Notes: generated from the sequence alone by a model not told the origin. Shown: positions 35,254 through 44,709, numbered from the stretch's first letter. The stretch: DNA of 64,000 nt from Trichococcus patagoniensis (GCF_003051085.1 NZ_QAOM01000003.1:124001-188000); one strand, 5' to 3'. A program made the numbers and translations.

Positions 35254-36249
35254 CTATAGAAAATAGTTCCATATCAGATACAGGAAGTAGAACAGTATCA
35301 AGATACGCCCTTCTTTTTTGCTGATGACGTCCCGTTTGTTGTTATAGGAAAAATACCCCAAAACCGCCAGCAGAATAGCCAAAGCCGGAAAATGGATCTG
35401 ATAGAAATCCGGGCTGACAACCATTCCTCCCGGTGTCAATCCTAATGCCACCCCGAGAACGAACAAAGTATTCAATAGGTTGGAACCCATGATGTTCCCC
35501 ATCGCCAAAGCGCCGTAGCCTTTTTTTACGGAAACAATGGTTGTGCTTATTTCCGGCAATCCGGTTCCGAAGGCCACAACTGTGGAAGCGATGACCGAAT
35601 CGGGGATGCCAATCCGGGCAGCACCGATTTCCACCGTACTTACCAATACAGAGGCACTCGCAATCACAAAGCCTGCACTGATGAGCAACTTAATCAATTT
35701 GACCAGAATCGGGAGACCTTTTTCCTTGTCTTCTTCTATGATGGCCTCTTGATCAGACTTCTTTCCTTCCCGCACTGTCCAATAGAAATAAACGGGAGTC
35801 AGCATCAGGAAGACTATGCCCAGCCACTGCGGAATCTTTCCTTGGCCATCCGCATGAAAGACCGGCAATGAGGAGAGGATCAGCAAAAGCGAAAGCCCGG
35901 ACAAGACAGTATGTTTATGCGCCGTCTTCCGGTTGACGGGTATGCTTCCGTAAAGCGCTCCGATTCCCAGAATGAAGCTGGTGTTCACGAATGTCGATCC
36001 AACCACATTTCCCAAAGCCAGAATGCCGTTACCCTTTAAGGAAGAAGAGATCGATACCGCCAGTTCCGGCAACGAGGTTCCCAAAGAAACAATCGTAGCA
36101 CCGATCACAAGCTGGGACATCCCCCACTCCAAAGACAACGAAACGGCTTCATCGACCAGGATATCTGTCGCCTTGGACAGCACCCAGATGCAGAGGACAA
36201 GCACTGCAACCAGCACATATCCGTTCATCTGTTCCAATAGCAGTAACAT
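35254..36249 (-). CDS. Calcium/sodium antiporter (CaCA family, YrbG type)
   Basis: 331 residues, ten membrane helices, with the two alpha repeats of the CaCA superfamily: GTSLPELAVS near residue 57 and GTGLPEISTT near residue 231. Also characteristic are GNVVGSTFVNTS and GNIMGSNLLNT. It exchanges Ca2+ for Na+ or H+. AAGGAGTGGG precedes the ATG. A lipoprotein gene follows on the other side (37 bases upstream), same strand, probably not its partner. Confidence 0.92.
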   Translation of the reverse strand: MLLLLEQMNGYVLVAVLVLCIWVLSKATDILVDEAVSLSLEWGMSQLVIGATIVSLGTSLPELAVSISSSLKGNGILALGNVVGSTFVNTSFILGIGALYGSIPVNRKTAHKHTVLSGLSLLLILSSLPVFHADGQGKIPQWLGIVFLMLTPVYFYWTVREGKKSDQEAIIEEDKEKGLPILVKLIKLLISAGFVIASASVLVSTVEIGAARIGIPDSVIASTVVAFGTGLPEISTTIVSVKKGYGALAMGNIMGSNLLNTLFVLGVALGLTPGGMVVSPDFYQIHFPALAILLAVLGYFSYNNKRDVISKKEGRILILFYFLYLIWNYFL

Positions 36250-36286
36250 TGTCCCACTCCTTTATACGAGGAACTGATCATTCCGT

Positions 36287-37009
36287 CTAGTAAGTGATTT
36301 GCTGATAGTCCGCTGGTATTTCAAAAGCATCCTCCGACACGTTATCGGACAATTCCAGTATTTCCATGACCGATTCAAATGATTCATCAATCGTCTTGAT
36401 TTTCTTCAGGTCGGAACCATCAAAATAGTAGAAGATTTGTGTGCCGCTCGTTGTGCGATATTCTTCGTACACTAGCCCATCTTCCTTGCCGCTGCCGATG
36501 TATTCGATGTCATCCACTTCGACCGGCTCACTTGATTCCGGAATTTCCGGCAGGGTCTCATCCCCCTCAGTCATAGTCTGGGGCATAACGATCACCGTTT
36601 TACTGACATGGTCGATCATATAGATATTGCCGTCCATCATCACCATTGCGGTTTCGGTGTCTGCGGATTTTGATTGCATCGCGGTCCTGTCGCCAGAAAC
36701 GGTCATCATCGTCTCGGATTCCATCATTTCGCCTTCGAATGTTGTCGTGGAACGGAAAGCCATATAGTAATTACCGCTGTCCATAATGTCGATATAGCTT
36801 TTCGATAGTTTGCCGAGACGGTCGCCGACTTCAGCGGATTCCGCCGATGCTGCTTCCGTTTCGCTGCTCGCGTTACTGGCTGCCGAACTGCTCTGTGCTG
36901 TCGCTGCGGAAGAACTCTCTTCTGCAGGCGTTTCCTGCGTTTGGCTGCAACTTGCCAGAAAAAGACTGATCAGCAAAACTGTCCAATATTTTTTTCTATC
37001 CTTTAGCAT
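36287..37009 (-). CDS. Secreted lipoprotein
   Basis: 240 residues from the ATG at 37009 (MLKDRKKYW); a TTG three codons earlier has no site. A signal peptide ends in the lipobox LASC (C21), followed by a long Ser/Ala/Glu linker. The rest is an acidic beta-rich domain with repeated phrases (METMMTVSGDRT, METAMVMMDGNIY), typical of surface lipoproteins of the LppX/LprG-like or DUF6612 sort. I cannot assign a ligand. It stands upstream of the calcium antiporter gene with 37 bases between, so a shared transcript is possible. Confidence 0.8.
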   Translation of the reverse strand: MLKDRKKYWTVLLISLFLASCSQTQETPAEESSSAATAQSSSAASNASSETEAASAESAEVGDRLGKLSKSYIDIMDSGNYYMAFRSTTTFEGEMMESETMMTVSGDRTAMQSKSADTETAMVMMDGNIYMIDHVSKTVIVMPQTMTEGDETLPEIPESSEPVEVDDIEYIGSGKEDGLVYEEYRTTSGTQIFYYFDGSDLKKIKTIDESFESVMEILELSDNVSEDAFEIPADYQQITY

Positions 37010-37237
37010 CCTAAACAACTCCTTCGAATAGTGTCGATTCTGTCGCTACATTTCCGATTGGCACGGTGGCTTTCTGTCATCCTTATTATAGCTCATATCC
37101 GGCGTGTTTTGAAATTTTGGATAAGCGGTCGAGTAGCATTCAGCTGGACTTGGCTCTACGGGGATTCTTCATTTCAGCCTTGAAGGTTGCGCATGCTATA
37201 CTTAACAAAAGAACAACATCTTACTGGGGGAATAGTT

Positions 37238-37987
37238 ATGTGCCTGATATCTATGCAACTCAACCAAAATGCGTCTTACAAATTGATATTCGTGGCCAAT
37301 CGGGATGAGCAATATGACCGGCCATCCCTGGCTGCACACTTCTGGCCGGAGCATCCTAATCTGTTGGCCGGAAAAGACTTGAGCGCTCACGGCACTTGGC
37401 TTGGCATCACCAGACAAGGCAGGATCGCCGCCGTGACCAATAGTTATTTGACGTCCGATCAGGAATCCGATAACAAGCTGTCCCGCGGCAACCTCGTGAT
37501 GGATTACTTGACCGGAGCTACTGGACCCGGGGACTATCTGAATCAGATCAAACAGCAACGGACCGACTACAACGGCTTCAACCTGATCGTCGGTTCAAGC
37601 TACAGCCTCCATCATTACAATAACATTTTGGACGAGTACAGCGTCCTTCAAACAGGCAACCACGCCGTCAGCAATGCCACGCTCGATACGCCATGGCCGA
37701 AAGTCACCCACACCAAAGCAGCAATGGCCGAACTGGCTGTCCAGTCCCCTCTTGATGAAGAGGCCATCTTCGGCATGATGGCGGATCGGACGCCCCCGTC
37801 GGATTTGCCGATTTTGCGCGCCGTCTCCGCCAATTTCATCCAGACCGAACGCTACGGCACCCGCTCCACAACACTGATCCTCATCGGCCATTCCGATCAA
37901 GTAACTTTTGTGGAAAGAACCTACCTGCAGGACGGGACCAGCAGTGATGTCCGTTTCAACTTTCACTTGATGGCTGAAGAAAAATGA
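37238..37987 (+). CDS. NRDE family protein (TANGO2-like)
   Basis: 249 residues; the start at 37238 (MCLISMQLN) is set by the family rule that Cys2 begins the protein, and GGGGGAATAGTT is its site. NRDE proteins carry the motif FVANRDEQYDRP and GKDLSAHGTWLG, and have an Ntn-hydrolase-like fold with Cys2 as nucleophile. Vertebrate TANGO2 is involved in lipid/coenzyme A metabolism; the bacterial role is unknown. It is a single-gene unit before array 4. Confidence 0.9.
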   Translation: MCLISMQLNQNASYKLIFVANRDEQYDRPSLAAHFWPEHPNLLAGKDLSAHGTWLGITRQGRIAAVTNSYLTSDQESDNKLSRGNLVMDYLTGATGPGDYLNQIKQQRTDYNGFNLIVGSSYSLHHYNNILDEYSVLQTGNHAVSNATLDTPWPKVTHTKAAMAELAVQSPLDEEAIFGMMADRTPPSDLPILRAVSANFIQTERYGTRSTTLILIGHSDQVTFVERTYLQDGTSSDVRFNFHLMAEEK

Positions 37988-38003
37988 TGCAACAAAAGAT
38001 GCG

Positions 38004-38035
38004 GAGGCTGTCTCAATTGAGATGGCTTCTTCTTT
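38004..38035 (+). terminator. Terminator after NRDE gene (GTCTCA type)
   Basis: GAGGCTGTCTCA-att-GAGATGGCTTC then TTCTTTTGTTT. Confidence 0.8.
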
Positions 38036-38093
38036 TGTTTGTAAGCAAATGAATATTTGGTTGTCGACTGTTGGAATGACTACGAATATCGTT

Positions 38094-38427
38094 CAGTCGA
38101 AAGATGCGGGATCTCTCGACAGTTCAGGAACCCGTCCTGGGCATACGCCCGACAGAAGTGCAATCTGTCTGGTGTTTTGCGGTTTTCGGTAATCGTTCAG
38201 TCGACAATTGTGGGATCTCTCGACAGTTCGTGAACCCGTCCTGGGCATACGCCCGACAGAAGTGCGATCTGTCTGGTGTTTTGCGGTTTTCGGTAATCGT
38301 TCAGTCGACAATTGTGGGATCTCTCGACAGTTCAGGAACCCGTCCTGGGCATACGCCCGACAGAATTGCGATCTGTCTGGTGTTTTGCGGTTTTCGGTAA
38401 TCGTTCAGTCGACAGATGCGGGTTGTC
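38094..38427. repeat. Hairpin array 4 (104-bp unit made of two 52-bp halves)
   Basis: A 104-bp unit repeats three times with only a few changes. Each holds two inverted repeats: CAGTCGA...TCGACAG and GACAGA...TCTGTC. Their centres are exactly 52 bases apart, at about 38108, 38160, 38212, 38264, 38316, 38368 and 38420. The half-units share CGACA-n-GTG-GATCT-TC by direct comparison, so the 104-bp unit is an old dimer. No frame is kept across units (104 is not a multiple of 3). Confidence 0.9.
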
Positions 38428-38503
38428 TCGGGTCTCCGCCCCCGCAAAATTAGTTTTGGCGGGTTATTTCTGATTATCAATTCAATTACTATTTAAAATC
38501 AAA

Positions 38504-38558
38504 GGGGTGTCTCAAACGTTCATGTGGGCTTCGCCCACATGAACGTTTGAGACACCCC
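38504..38558 (-). terminator. Terminator of gpmA, 26-bp perfect stem
   Basis: 26 bp of perfect complement (GGGGTGTCTCAAACGTTCAT then GTGGGC) around a TTC loop; T run on the gene strand. It shares the GTCTCA core with other terminators in the window. Confidence 0.92.
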
Positions 38559-38569
38559 CATCTTTCTTA

Positions 38570-39259
38570 TTAAAGATAGTATTTTCTGATGATCGTCAAA
38601 TCGTCATTCAACTCATAGACTAATGGTTGTCCGGTAGGGATTTCCAGTTGCATGATTTCATCATCGGGTATTTCTTCGAGGTACTTGATCAGCGCCCGCA
38701 GGGAATTTCCATGGGCCGCCACCAATACCGTTTTCCGATCCAATATTGCCGGTGCGATCTGATCTTCCCAGAATGGGATAACACGTTCCAAGGTTGTCTC
38801 GAGGTTCTCTCCCATCGGAATGACCCGTTTCTGGAGATTGGCATAACGGCGGTCATTTGCCGGTGACAAGGGGTTATTCGGATCCATTAATGGCGGCAAT
38901 GTATTATAGGATCGACGCCATTTAAGGACCTGTTCTTCCCCATATTTTTCTGCTGTCTGCTGTTTATTCAGGCCTTGCAGATCACCATAATGGCGTTCAT
39001 TGAGGCGCCAACTTTTGACTTCAGGTATCCATAATTGGTCGGTTTCCTCCAGAATGATATGACAGGTTCTGATCGCCCGTTTCAAAACCGACGTGAAGGC
39101 CATATCAAGTTCAATGCCGGCTGCCTTCAGCTTTTGTCCAGCTTCTTTCGCTTCCAGAACTCCCTGTTCGCTCAAATCGACATCCGTCCAGCCCGTAAAC
39201 AAGTTCAACAGATTCCATTCGCTCACACCGTGACGCACAAGAATAATCCTCCGCATCAT
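38570..39259 (-). CDS. gpmA: 2,3-bisphosphoglycerate-dependent phosphoglycerate mutase
   Basis: 229 residues from the paired ATGATG at 39259 (MMRRIILVRHGVSEWN). The phosphohistidine motif LVRHG is at residues 7-11, and ERHYGDLQGLNK and VAAHGNSLRALIKYL match dPGM enzymes. It converts 3- to 2-phosphoglycerate in glycolysis. Length is standard. Longer in-frame starts upstream are not supported. It follows trpA by 71 bases in the same direction; read-through from the trp operon is possible but no shared promoter is evident. Confidence 0.93.
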   Translation of the reverse strand: MMRRIILVRHGVSEWNLLNLFTGWTDVDLSEQGVLEAKEAGQKLKAAGIELDMAFTSVLKRAIRTCHIILEETDQLWIPEVKSWRLNERHYGDLQGLNKQQTAEKYGEEQVLKWRRSYNTLPPLMDPNNPLSPANDRRYANLQKRVIPMGENLETTLERVIPFWEDQIAPAILDRKTVLVAAHGNSLRALIKYLEEIPDDEIMQLEIPTGQPLVYELNDDLTIIRKYYL

Positions 39260-39330
39260 CGTCACCACTTTCCGCCTGTTATTTTCTTTCATTATACTGC
39301 TACAGGCGGTGCTGTTCACGCGTAAAGACT

Positions 39331-40107
39331 TCAGCTTCCGCTGCGGATGGCTCCCACCATTTCAGCCACGAAGGCTCCGACCGGTTTGGGCGAGTCTTTC
39401 CCGTATTTTTCCATGATGTTGATGATTGCCGAACCGATGATGACACCGTCCCCGATTTCGCTCATGGCCCTGGCCTGTTGGGCGTTGGAAATCCCGAAGC
39501 CGATGGCGCAGGGGATATCGCTGACTTTGCGGATTTCCGCCAGCATGCTGTCGATATCGGTCGTGATGTCGCTGCGGACGCCGGTGACGCCCAAGGAAGA
39601 AACGACGTACAGGAAACCTTCCGCTTCTTTGGCGATCATGGCAATCCGCTCCGCCGAAGAAGGTGCCACCATGGAAATGTAGGTGATGCCATGTTCCCGG
39701 CAGGCTTCCTGGATGAAGCCCTTCTCCTCGAACGGAACATCCGGAATGATGACGCCATCGACGCCGGTCTCTTTGCAGCGCGCCATGAATTTATCGATGC
39801 CATAGACAAACACCGGATTGATGTAGGTCATGAAGACGAAAGGTGTGTCGATTTCGGTGCGCAACTCAGCGACCATCCGGAAAATATCGTCCGTATTGAT
39901 GCCGTTCGCCAAAGCCCGCTCATCCGCTTTTTGGATGGCAGGACCTTCAGCAACCGGATCGGAGAACGGGATGCCGATTTCGACGATGTCCGCTCCGTTC
40001 GCAACGATTGCCCTGATCAGTTCCTTTGTGGTTTCCAGGTCGGGATCCCCCGCCGTCACGAAAGGTATGAATGCCTTGTGCTTGAAGGCAGCTGTGATTT
40101 TATTCAT
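39331..40107 (-). CDS. trpA: Tryptophan synthase alpha subunit
   Basis: 258 residues from the ATG at 40107, overlapping trpB by 8 bases. It cleaves indole-3-glycerol phosphate to indole and glyceraldehyde 3-phosphate. Catalytic E43 (equivalent to Salmonella Glu49) is in [10 protein letters not shown]. The equivalent of Asp60 is glutamate (E54 in PVAEGP), an acidic but longer side chain. Phosphate-binding GFGIS is present near residue 210. Last gene of trpDCFBA. Confidence 0.95.
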   Translation of the reverse strand: MNKITAAFKHKAFIPFVTAGDPDLETTKELIRAIVANGADIVEIGIPFSDPVAEGPAIQKADERALANGINTDDIFRMVAELRTEIDTPFVFMTYINPVFVYGIDKFMARCKETGVDGVIIPDVPFEEKGFIQEACREHGITYISMVAPSSAERIAMIAKEAEGFLYVVSSLGVTGVRSDITTDIDSMLAEIRKVSDIPCAIGFGISNAQQARAMSEIGDGVIIGSAIINIMEKYGKDSPKPVGAFVAEMVGAIRSGS

Positions 40108-41281
40108 GGATATCCACTCCCTTGTATCTTGCGATTGCTGCGACGTCCTTATCGCCGCGGCCCGACAAACAGATGACGATGATTTTTTCCGAATCCAACG
40201 TCGGCGCCAAGACCATGGCATGCGCGATCGCATGCGAGCTTTCGATGGCCGGGATGATCCCTTCCATCCGCGCCAGGTATTCAAAGGCAGCGACAGCCTC
40301 GTCATCGGTCACCGAGACGTACTCGGCGCGGCCGCGGTCATAGAGATCCGCATGCTCCGGTCCGATGCCCGGATAGTCCAGACCGGCCGAAATCGAGTAG
40401 ACGGGCGCGATCTGGCCGTATTCGTCCTGGCAAAAATACGATTTCATGCCGTGGAAAATGCCCGGTGTGCCGGTCGCGATCGTCGCAGCCGTGTCCTGTG
40501 TGTGGATCCCTCTGCCGGCAGCTTCGCAGCCGATCAGCCGCACGCTTTCGTCGCCGATGAAGTCATAGAAAGTCCCGATCGCATTCGAACCGCCGCCGAC
40601 GCAAGCCATCACGACATCCGGCAACTTGCCTTCCGCCTGGGCCATCTGGGCTTTGGTCTCTTCCCCGATGATCTTCTGGAAATCGCGGACCATGGTCGGG
40701 AATGGATGCGGACCCATGACAGAGCCGATGCAGTAATGCGATTCTTCAAATGTGGAAGCCCAATCCTTCATCGCTTCGTTGACCGCGTCCTTGAGTGTGG
40801 CGGTGCCGCTCGTCACGGGAATCACCTTCGTGCCCAACAATTCCATCCGGAACACGTTCAAAGCTTGACGCTGGGTGTCCTCTTCGCCCATGTAGACGAC
40901 GCACTCCATATCCAAAAGCGCAGCTGCTGTGGCTGTTGCCACGCCATGTTGGCCGGCGCCGGTCTCCGCGATGATCCGTTTCTTGCCCATCTTTTTGGCC
41001 AACAATACTTGGCCGAGCGCATTGTTGATTTTATGCGAGCCCGTGTGGTTCAGGTCTTCGCGTTTCAGGTAGACTTTCGCCCCGCCGAGGTTCTTCGTCA
41101 TCTTTTCCGCGAAATAGAGGCGGGATGGCCTGCCTGCGTAGTTGTCCAACAGATCATTCAATTCTTTTTTGAATTCCGGATCCTCTTTGAATCGGAAAAA
41201 AGCTTCCGACAGTTCCAAGCAAGCGTTCATCAACGTTTCGGGAATGAACTGTCCCCCGTGTGCACCGAAATAACTTGTCAT
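40100..41281 (-). CDS. trpB: Tryptophan synthase beta subunit
   Basis: 393 residues; PLP enzyme joining indole and serine. The PLP lysine is K84 in [13 protein letters not shown], with the substrate loop [13 protein letters not shown] and phosphate-binding [10 protein letters not shown]. Standard TrpB1 length and sequence. It overlaps trpF by 4 bases (ATGA) and trpA by 8, indicating translational coupling. Confidence 0.97.
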   Translation of the reverse strand: MTSYFGAHGGQFIPETLMNACLELSEAFFRFKEDPEFKKELNDLLDNYAGRPSRLYFAEKMTKNLGGAKVYLKREDLNHTGSHKINNALGQVLLAKKMGKKRIIAETGAGQHGVATATAAALLDMECVVYMGEEDTQRQALNVFRMELLGTKVIPVTSGTATLKDAVNEAMKDWASTFEESHYCIGSVMGPHPFPTMVRDFQKIIGEETKAQMAQAEGKLPDVVMACVGGGSNAIGTFYDFIGDESVRLIGCEAAGRGIHTQDTAATIATGTPGIFHGMKSYFCQDEYGQIAPVYSISAGLDYPGIGPEHADLYDRGRAEYVSVTDDEAVAAFEYLARMEGIIPAIESSHAIAHAMVLAPTLDSEKIIVICLSGRGDKDVAAIARYKGVDIHE

Positions 41282-41889
41282 TTTTTTGACCTCCTAATGA
41301 TTTCCATTACTGCTCTGATTTTTTCAAAATCCTTCACGCCGTCCGTTTCGACGCCGCTCGAGATATCCACTGCGTATGGCTGTATTTGTTCGATGGCTGC
41401 TTCGAGATTGCCGGCATGCAGGCCGCCCGCCAGGAAGAATGGGTGCGTTGCTTCTTTCAGCAATTCCCAGTTGAATGTCTTTCCCGTTCCACCCGCCACA
41501 CCGCTCTGGTAAGTGTCATAGAGAATTATATCGGCTGCGTAGTCCTTCTTGACATCGGCGGCATCTTTGACCGCGACAGCTTTGATGATGGGAAGCGTGA
41601 TCCGCTTGCCCAGTTCCTCGATGTAGGCATTATCTTCATCGCCGTGGAGCTGCACAATCTGGATGGCTCGGCTTTCCACGATGGCGACGATGTTTTCGAT
41701 CGGTTCGTTTACGAAGACGCCTACTGCCGGAATGGCATCAATCAAGGCTGCCCTGATTTCCAGCGCCTGCTCCAAAGAAATCTGGCGCTTGCTCGGGGCA
41801 AAAATGAATCCTGCAAAATCCGGGCGCAGCTCGTTCAGCATTTCCGCATCCTCGACGCGTTTGAGGCCGCAGATCTTCACTTTGACCAT
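41278..41889 (-). CDS. trpF: Phosphoribosylanthranilate isomerase
   Basis: 203 residues, (beta/alpha)8 barrel. Catalytic cysteine C7 in VKICGLKR, and the general acid in VQLHGDED; phosphate site [11 protein letters not shown] and AVDISSGVE near the end. Starts within the trpC stop (TGATG) and ends overlapping trpB by 4 bases. Confidence 0.95.
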   Translation of the reverse strand: MVKVKICGLKRVEDAEMLNELRPDFAGFIFAPSKRQISLEQALEIRAALIDAIPAVGVFVNEPIENIVAIVESRAIQIVQLHGDEDNAYIEELGKRITLPIIKAVAVKDAADVKKDYAADIILYDTYQSGVAGGTGKTFNWELLKEATHPFFLAGGLHAGNLEAAIEQIQPYAVDISSGVETDGVKDFEKIRAVMEIIRRSKK

Positions 41890-42671
41890 CAGCCGATTCC
41901 CCGCAGGCGGTCCAGCATGCCTTTTTTATCCGGCGAGACCATCATCGTTTCGCCGATCAGGATGGCATCGACGTGGCCCTCCTCCAATTCGATGACTTGC
42001 TGCCTTTCCGAGATGCCGCTCTCGGCCACGAAAAGGATGTCATCCGGCACCAGTGCGCGCAGCCTGATGGATTGCTGGATATCCACTTTGAAAGTCTTCA
42101 GATCGCGGTTGTTGACGCCGATGATCTTCGGATTCGTCCGCAGCGCTTTAAGGAGCTCTTCTTCGGTATGGGCCTCCACCAAGGCCGAAAGCCCCAGTTC
42201 GCGGGCCAAACGTTGGAAGGCATCCAACTCCTCCTCGTTCAGGATGGTCGCGATCAAAAGCACGGCATCCGCACCGATGACTTTCGCCTCATAGATCTGG
42301 TAGGCATCTATGATGAAATCCTTTCTGATGACCGGCAGCGATACTGCCTTTTTTATTTCGGTAAGGAAGCGATTTTCGCCTTGGAAGAAATCGGGCTCCG
42401 TCAATACCGAAAGCGCGGATGCGCCGGCTTCCTCGTAGGCTTTGGCTATCTCAATGTAAGGGAAATCCTCCACGATCACGCCTTTCGAAGGGGATGCCTT
42501 CTTGCATTCGCAGATGAAATGCATCCCTTCACCGGTCAGCGCCTTTTCAAAAGGGAAATCCTGATTGATCGGCAGTGCCAAGGCGGCTTGTTTCATTTCT
42601 TCCAGCGGGATGACCTGTTTGGCTTTTTCCACCCGTATCTTTGTTGCTGCTATGATGTCGTCCAATATCAT
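41889..42671 (-). CDS. trpC: Indole-3-glycerol phosphate synthase
   Basis: 260 residues. Catalytic lysines are in ECKKASPSKG and LPVIRKDFIID; ring-closing glutamate in ESGIS; phosphate site IGETMM. It converts carboxyphenylaminodeoxyribulose phosphate to indole-3-glycerol phosphate. Overlaps trpD by 4 bases. Confidence 0.96.
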   Translation of the reverse strand: MILDDIIAATKIRVEKAKQVIPLEEMKQAALALPINQDFPFEKALTGEGMHFICECKKASPSKGVIVEDFPYIEIAKAYEEAGASALSVLTEPDFFQGENRFLTEIKKAVSLPVIRKDFIIDAYQIYEAKVIGADAVLLIATILNEEELDAFQRLARELGLSALVEAHTEEELLKALRTNPKIIGVNNRDLKTFKVDIQQSIRLRALVPDDILFVAESGISERQQVIELEEGHVDAILIGETMMVSPDKKGMLDRLRGIG

Positions 42672-43735
42672 TTTGTCGCCTCCTGTGATGCCTTGATGAA
42701 TTGCTCCAGTTTTTTCAAAGCCGCTCCGCTGTCGATCAATTCGGCTGCGCGTTTGATGCCGTCAGCGATCGTCAAGTCGTCGTTGGCCAAATAGATGGCC
42801 ATGCCGGCGTTCAATAGCACGGTATCGCGCTTCGGTCCTTTTTCGCCACTTAGGATAGCCAAGGCAATTGTGGCATTCTCAGTTGGTTCTCCGCCTACAA
42901 GATCATCGCTTGTGCAGTATTCGAAACCATAGTCTTTCGGATCGAACGTGAAGTGGGTAACCTTGCCGTCGCGAAGCTCCGCGACCTCCGATGTTGTGGT
43001 CAATGTGATTTCATCCAGACCGTCATTTCCACCGAACACCAAAGCCCGTTCCATCTGCAATTGTTTCAGCACTTCAGCCATCGTGTCCACCAGTGCGACA
43101 TCATACACACCAAGCAATTGCATATTCGCATTGGCCGGGTTCGCCAATGGCCCAAGGACGTTGAAGATCGTCCGGACGCCCATTTCTTTCCTTACGGGTG
43201 CCGCATGCTTCATCGATGGATGGTATTTTTGGGCGTACATGAAGCACATCCCGATTTCTTCCAGCATCGCTTCGCTGTGTTGCGCGCTGGCTTCGATGTT
43301 CACACCTAATTCTTCCAGCACATCCGCGCTGCCGCATTTGCTTGAGGAACTGCGGTTGCCGTGTTTCGCCACCGGGATCTCTGCGGCCGCGATGACAAAG
43401 GCAGAGACGGTTGAGATGTTGAAGGTGAAAGCTTGATCGCCGCCGGTTCCGACGATGTCCAATGCCGTCGTCTTGGTCCGCACCTTATTGGAAAAATCCC
43501 GCATCACTTCAGCGGAAGCACTGATTTCTCCGGCAGTCTCGCCCTTCATTCGCATAGCGGTCAGGTAAGCTGCAATCTGGACCGGGCTGGCTTGACCGCT
43601 CATGATCTGGTGCATGATGGTCTTCGTCAATTGCGGGGAAAGTTCTTCTTTTTTCACTAGTTTATCGATAGCAACCTTCATGCTGTCTTGCGGGAGAATT
43701 TCTTCGGTCTGTTTCGTGCTTTTTATATCAAGCAT
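42668..43735 (-). CDS. trpD: Anthranilate phosphoribosyltransferase
   Basis: 355 residues from the ATG at 43735 (MLDIKSTKQ), which has GAGGTGA 6-8 bases upstream; an inner ATG 17 codons later (MKVAIDKL) would fit other TrpD starts. PRPP-binding motif DIVGTGGDQAFTFNIST and KHGNRSSSSKCGSADVLEELG are present. Longer in-frame starts would run through the T-box terminator and are rejected. First gene of the operon; trpE and trpG, which would supply anthranilate, are absent from the window. Confidence 0.94.
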   Translation of the reverse strand: MLDIKSTKQTEEILPQDSMKVAIDKLVKKEELSPQLTKTIMHQIMSGQASPVQIAAYLTAMRMKGETAGEISASAEVMRDFSNKVRTKTTALDIVGTGGDQAFTFNISTVSAFVIAAAEIPVAKHGNRSSSSKCGSADVLEELGVNIEASAQHSEAMLEEIGMCFMYAQKYHPSMKHAAPVRKEMGVRTIFNVLGPLANPANANMQLLGVYDVALVDTMAEVLKQLQMERALVFGGNDGLDEITLTTTSEVAELRDGKVTHFTFDPKDYGFEYCTSDDLVGGEPTENATIALAILSGEKGPKRDTVLLNAGMAIYLANDDLTIADGIKRAAELIDSGAALKKLEQFIKASQEATK

Positions 43736-43761
43736 ATCATTCACCTCATCATTTTTTGTGT

Positions 43762-44066
43762 ACAAAAAAAGCCCTTGTCCCCCCTTTAAAGGGACAAGAG
43801 CTTGTATTCTCCTGCGATACCACCCAAATTGACGAAATGAATCGCCCACTCGTTCACATACCAACATATGTGCCTGTCTGTTAACGGACCAGGTTCCCCG
43901 TTTGCCCCTACTCTTTTCAAGGCAACCCTCTCAAGTCCATTCGGCATCCCCTTCGCTATCGCACTCTCACTGGCGGCGACTCTCTGGAAACAAGGTATGA
44001 TGCGTACTTATCTTGATTATCGGTTTAATTAGATGGAAATGATTTTTCTAACGATTTCTTAATGTT
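43762..44066 (-). promoter_or_regulatory. T-box riboswitch, tryptophan specifier
   Basis: On the minus strand: GGGTGGTATCGCAGG (43811-43825), then terminator GCTCTTGTCCC/GGGACAAGGGC (43771-43801) and a T run. Stem I has AGAGAG and a specifier loop GAATGGACTTGAG with TGG at 43937-43939, followed by a purine. This fits control of the trp operon by uncharged tRNA-Trp. Confidence 0.95.
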
Positions 44067-44072
44067 GGGATT

Positions 44073-44101
44073 ATTTTAACGCATCGCCATCCTTCCGTCA
44101 A
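44073..44101 (-). promoter_or_regulatory. Promoter of trp operon
   Basis: On the minus strand TTGACG and TAAAAT are 17 bases apart, just upstream of the T-box leader. Confidence 0.8.
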
Positions 44102-44199
44102 CTGTTTTATTCAAATTATTTGGCAAGCTCGAATGTTTCCTGCTCCGGCGCGGTTTTGGTAGAATGGAGACAAATTAGCGATGAAAGGATGTGCAGCAT

Positions 44200-44709
44200 T
44201 TGAAACAGCCTGACAGAATCCACTCGATGGCACCCGTAATCGATTCCCAAGCCCAGGTCCTAATTCTGGGATCGATGCCCGGAGTGAAATCATTGGAAGC
44301 ACAACACTACTACGGGAACCCGAGGAACCATTTCTGGCAAATCATTTTCTCCCTGCTCGGGGAAGATGATCCGGTGACCTACGAGGACCGCCTTACGCTT
44401 CTGAAAAAGCATCACGTCGCCCTCTGGGATGTCATCCACTCCTGTTACCGCGAAGGCAGCCTCGATTCAGCCATCAAAGAGGAATACCCAAACGATCTGA
44501 ACAGCCTCCTGCGCGAGCATCCCGAAATCAAGGCCATCGCCTTCAACGGCGGAAAAGCTTTCCGCAGCTACAAAAAGCACTTCGGTCTGGATGAGGACTC
44601 CGGCTTGGTCTACCTCCCGCTCCCTTCGACCAGCCCCATGCGCGGGAAACATGTCAAAACGCTACCCGAAAAATTGGAAGCCTGGTCGGTGTTGGAGGAG
44701 TATCTTTAA
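44200..44709 (+). CDS. DNA glycosylase, UDG superfamily (hypoxanthine/uracil type)
   Basis: 169 residues. I place the start at the TTG at 44200, 9 bases after AAAGGA; a GTG at 44191 touches that site and is unlikely. The motif LILGSMPGVKSLEAQHYYGNPRNHFW matches family 6 (HDG) enzymes, quoted in part as GSMPGVKS and YYGNPRNHFW; the end motif is PLPSTSPMRG. These remove hypoxanthine (deaminated adenine) from DNA and have asparagine as the key residue. It converges on metY across array 5 with no separate terminator of its own. Confidence 0.88.
   Translation: MKQPDRIHSMAPVIDSQAQVLILGSMPGVKSLEAQHYYGNPRNHFWQIIFSLLGEDDPVTYEDRLTLLKKHHVALWDVIHSCYREGSLDSAIKEEYPNDLNSLLREHPEIKAIAFNGGKAFRSYKKHFGLDEDSGLVYLPLPSTSPMRGKHVKTLPEKLEAWSVLEEYL

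Noticed and set aside
38104-38453. Open frames running through array 4
   Set aside because: The 104-bp unit is not a multiple of three, so the frame changes with each unit, and there is no ribosome site; these are chance frames in repeat DNA.
39830-41512. 560-codon open frame opposite trpA-trpB-trpF
   Set aside because: Crosses three well-identified trp genes in antisense and lacks any domain.
43736-43867. 44-codon N-terminal extension of trpD
   Set aside because: It would be translated from the T-box terminator and antiterminator sequence; the start at 43735 has a proper ribosome site.
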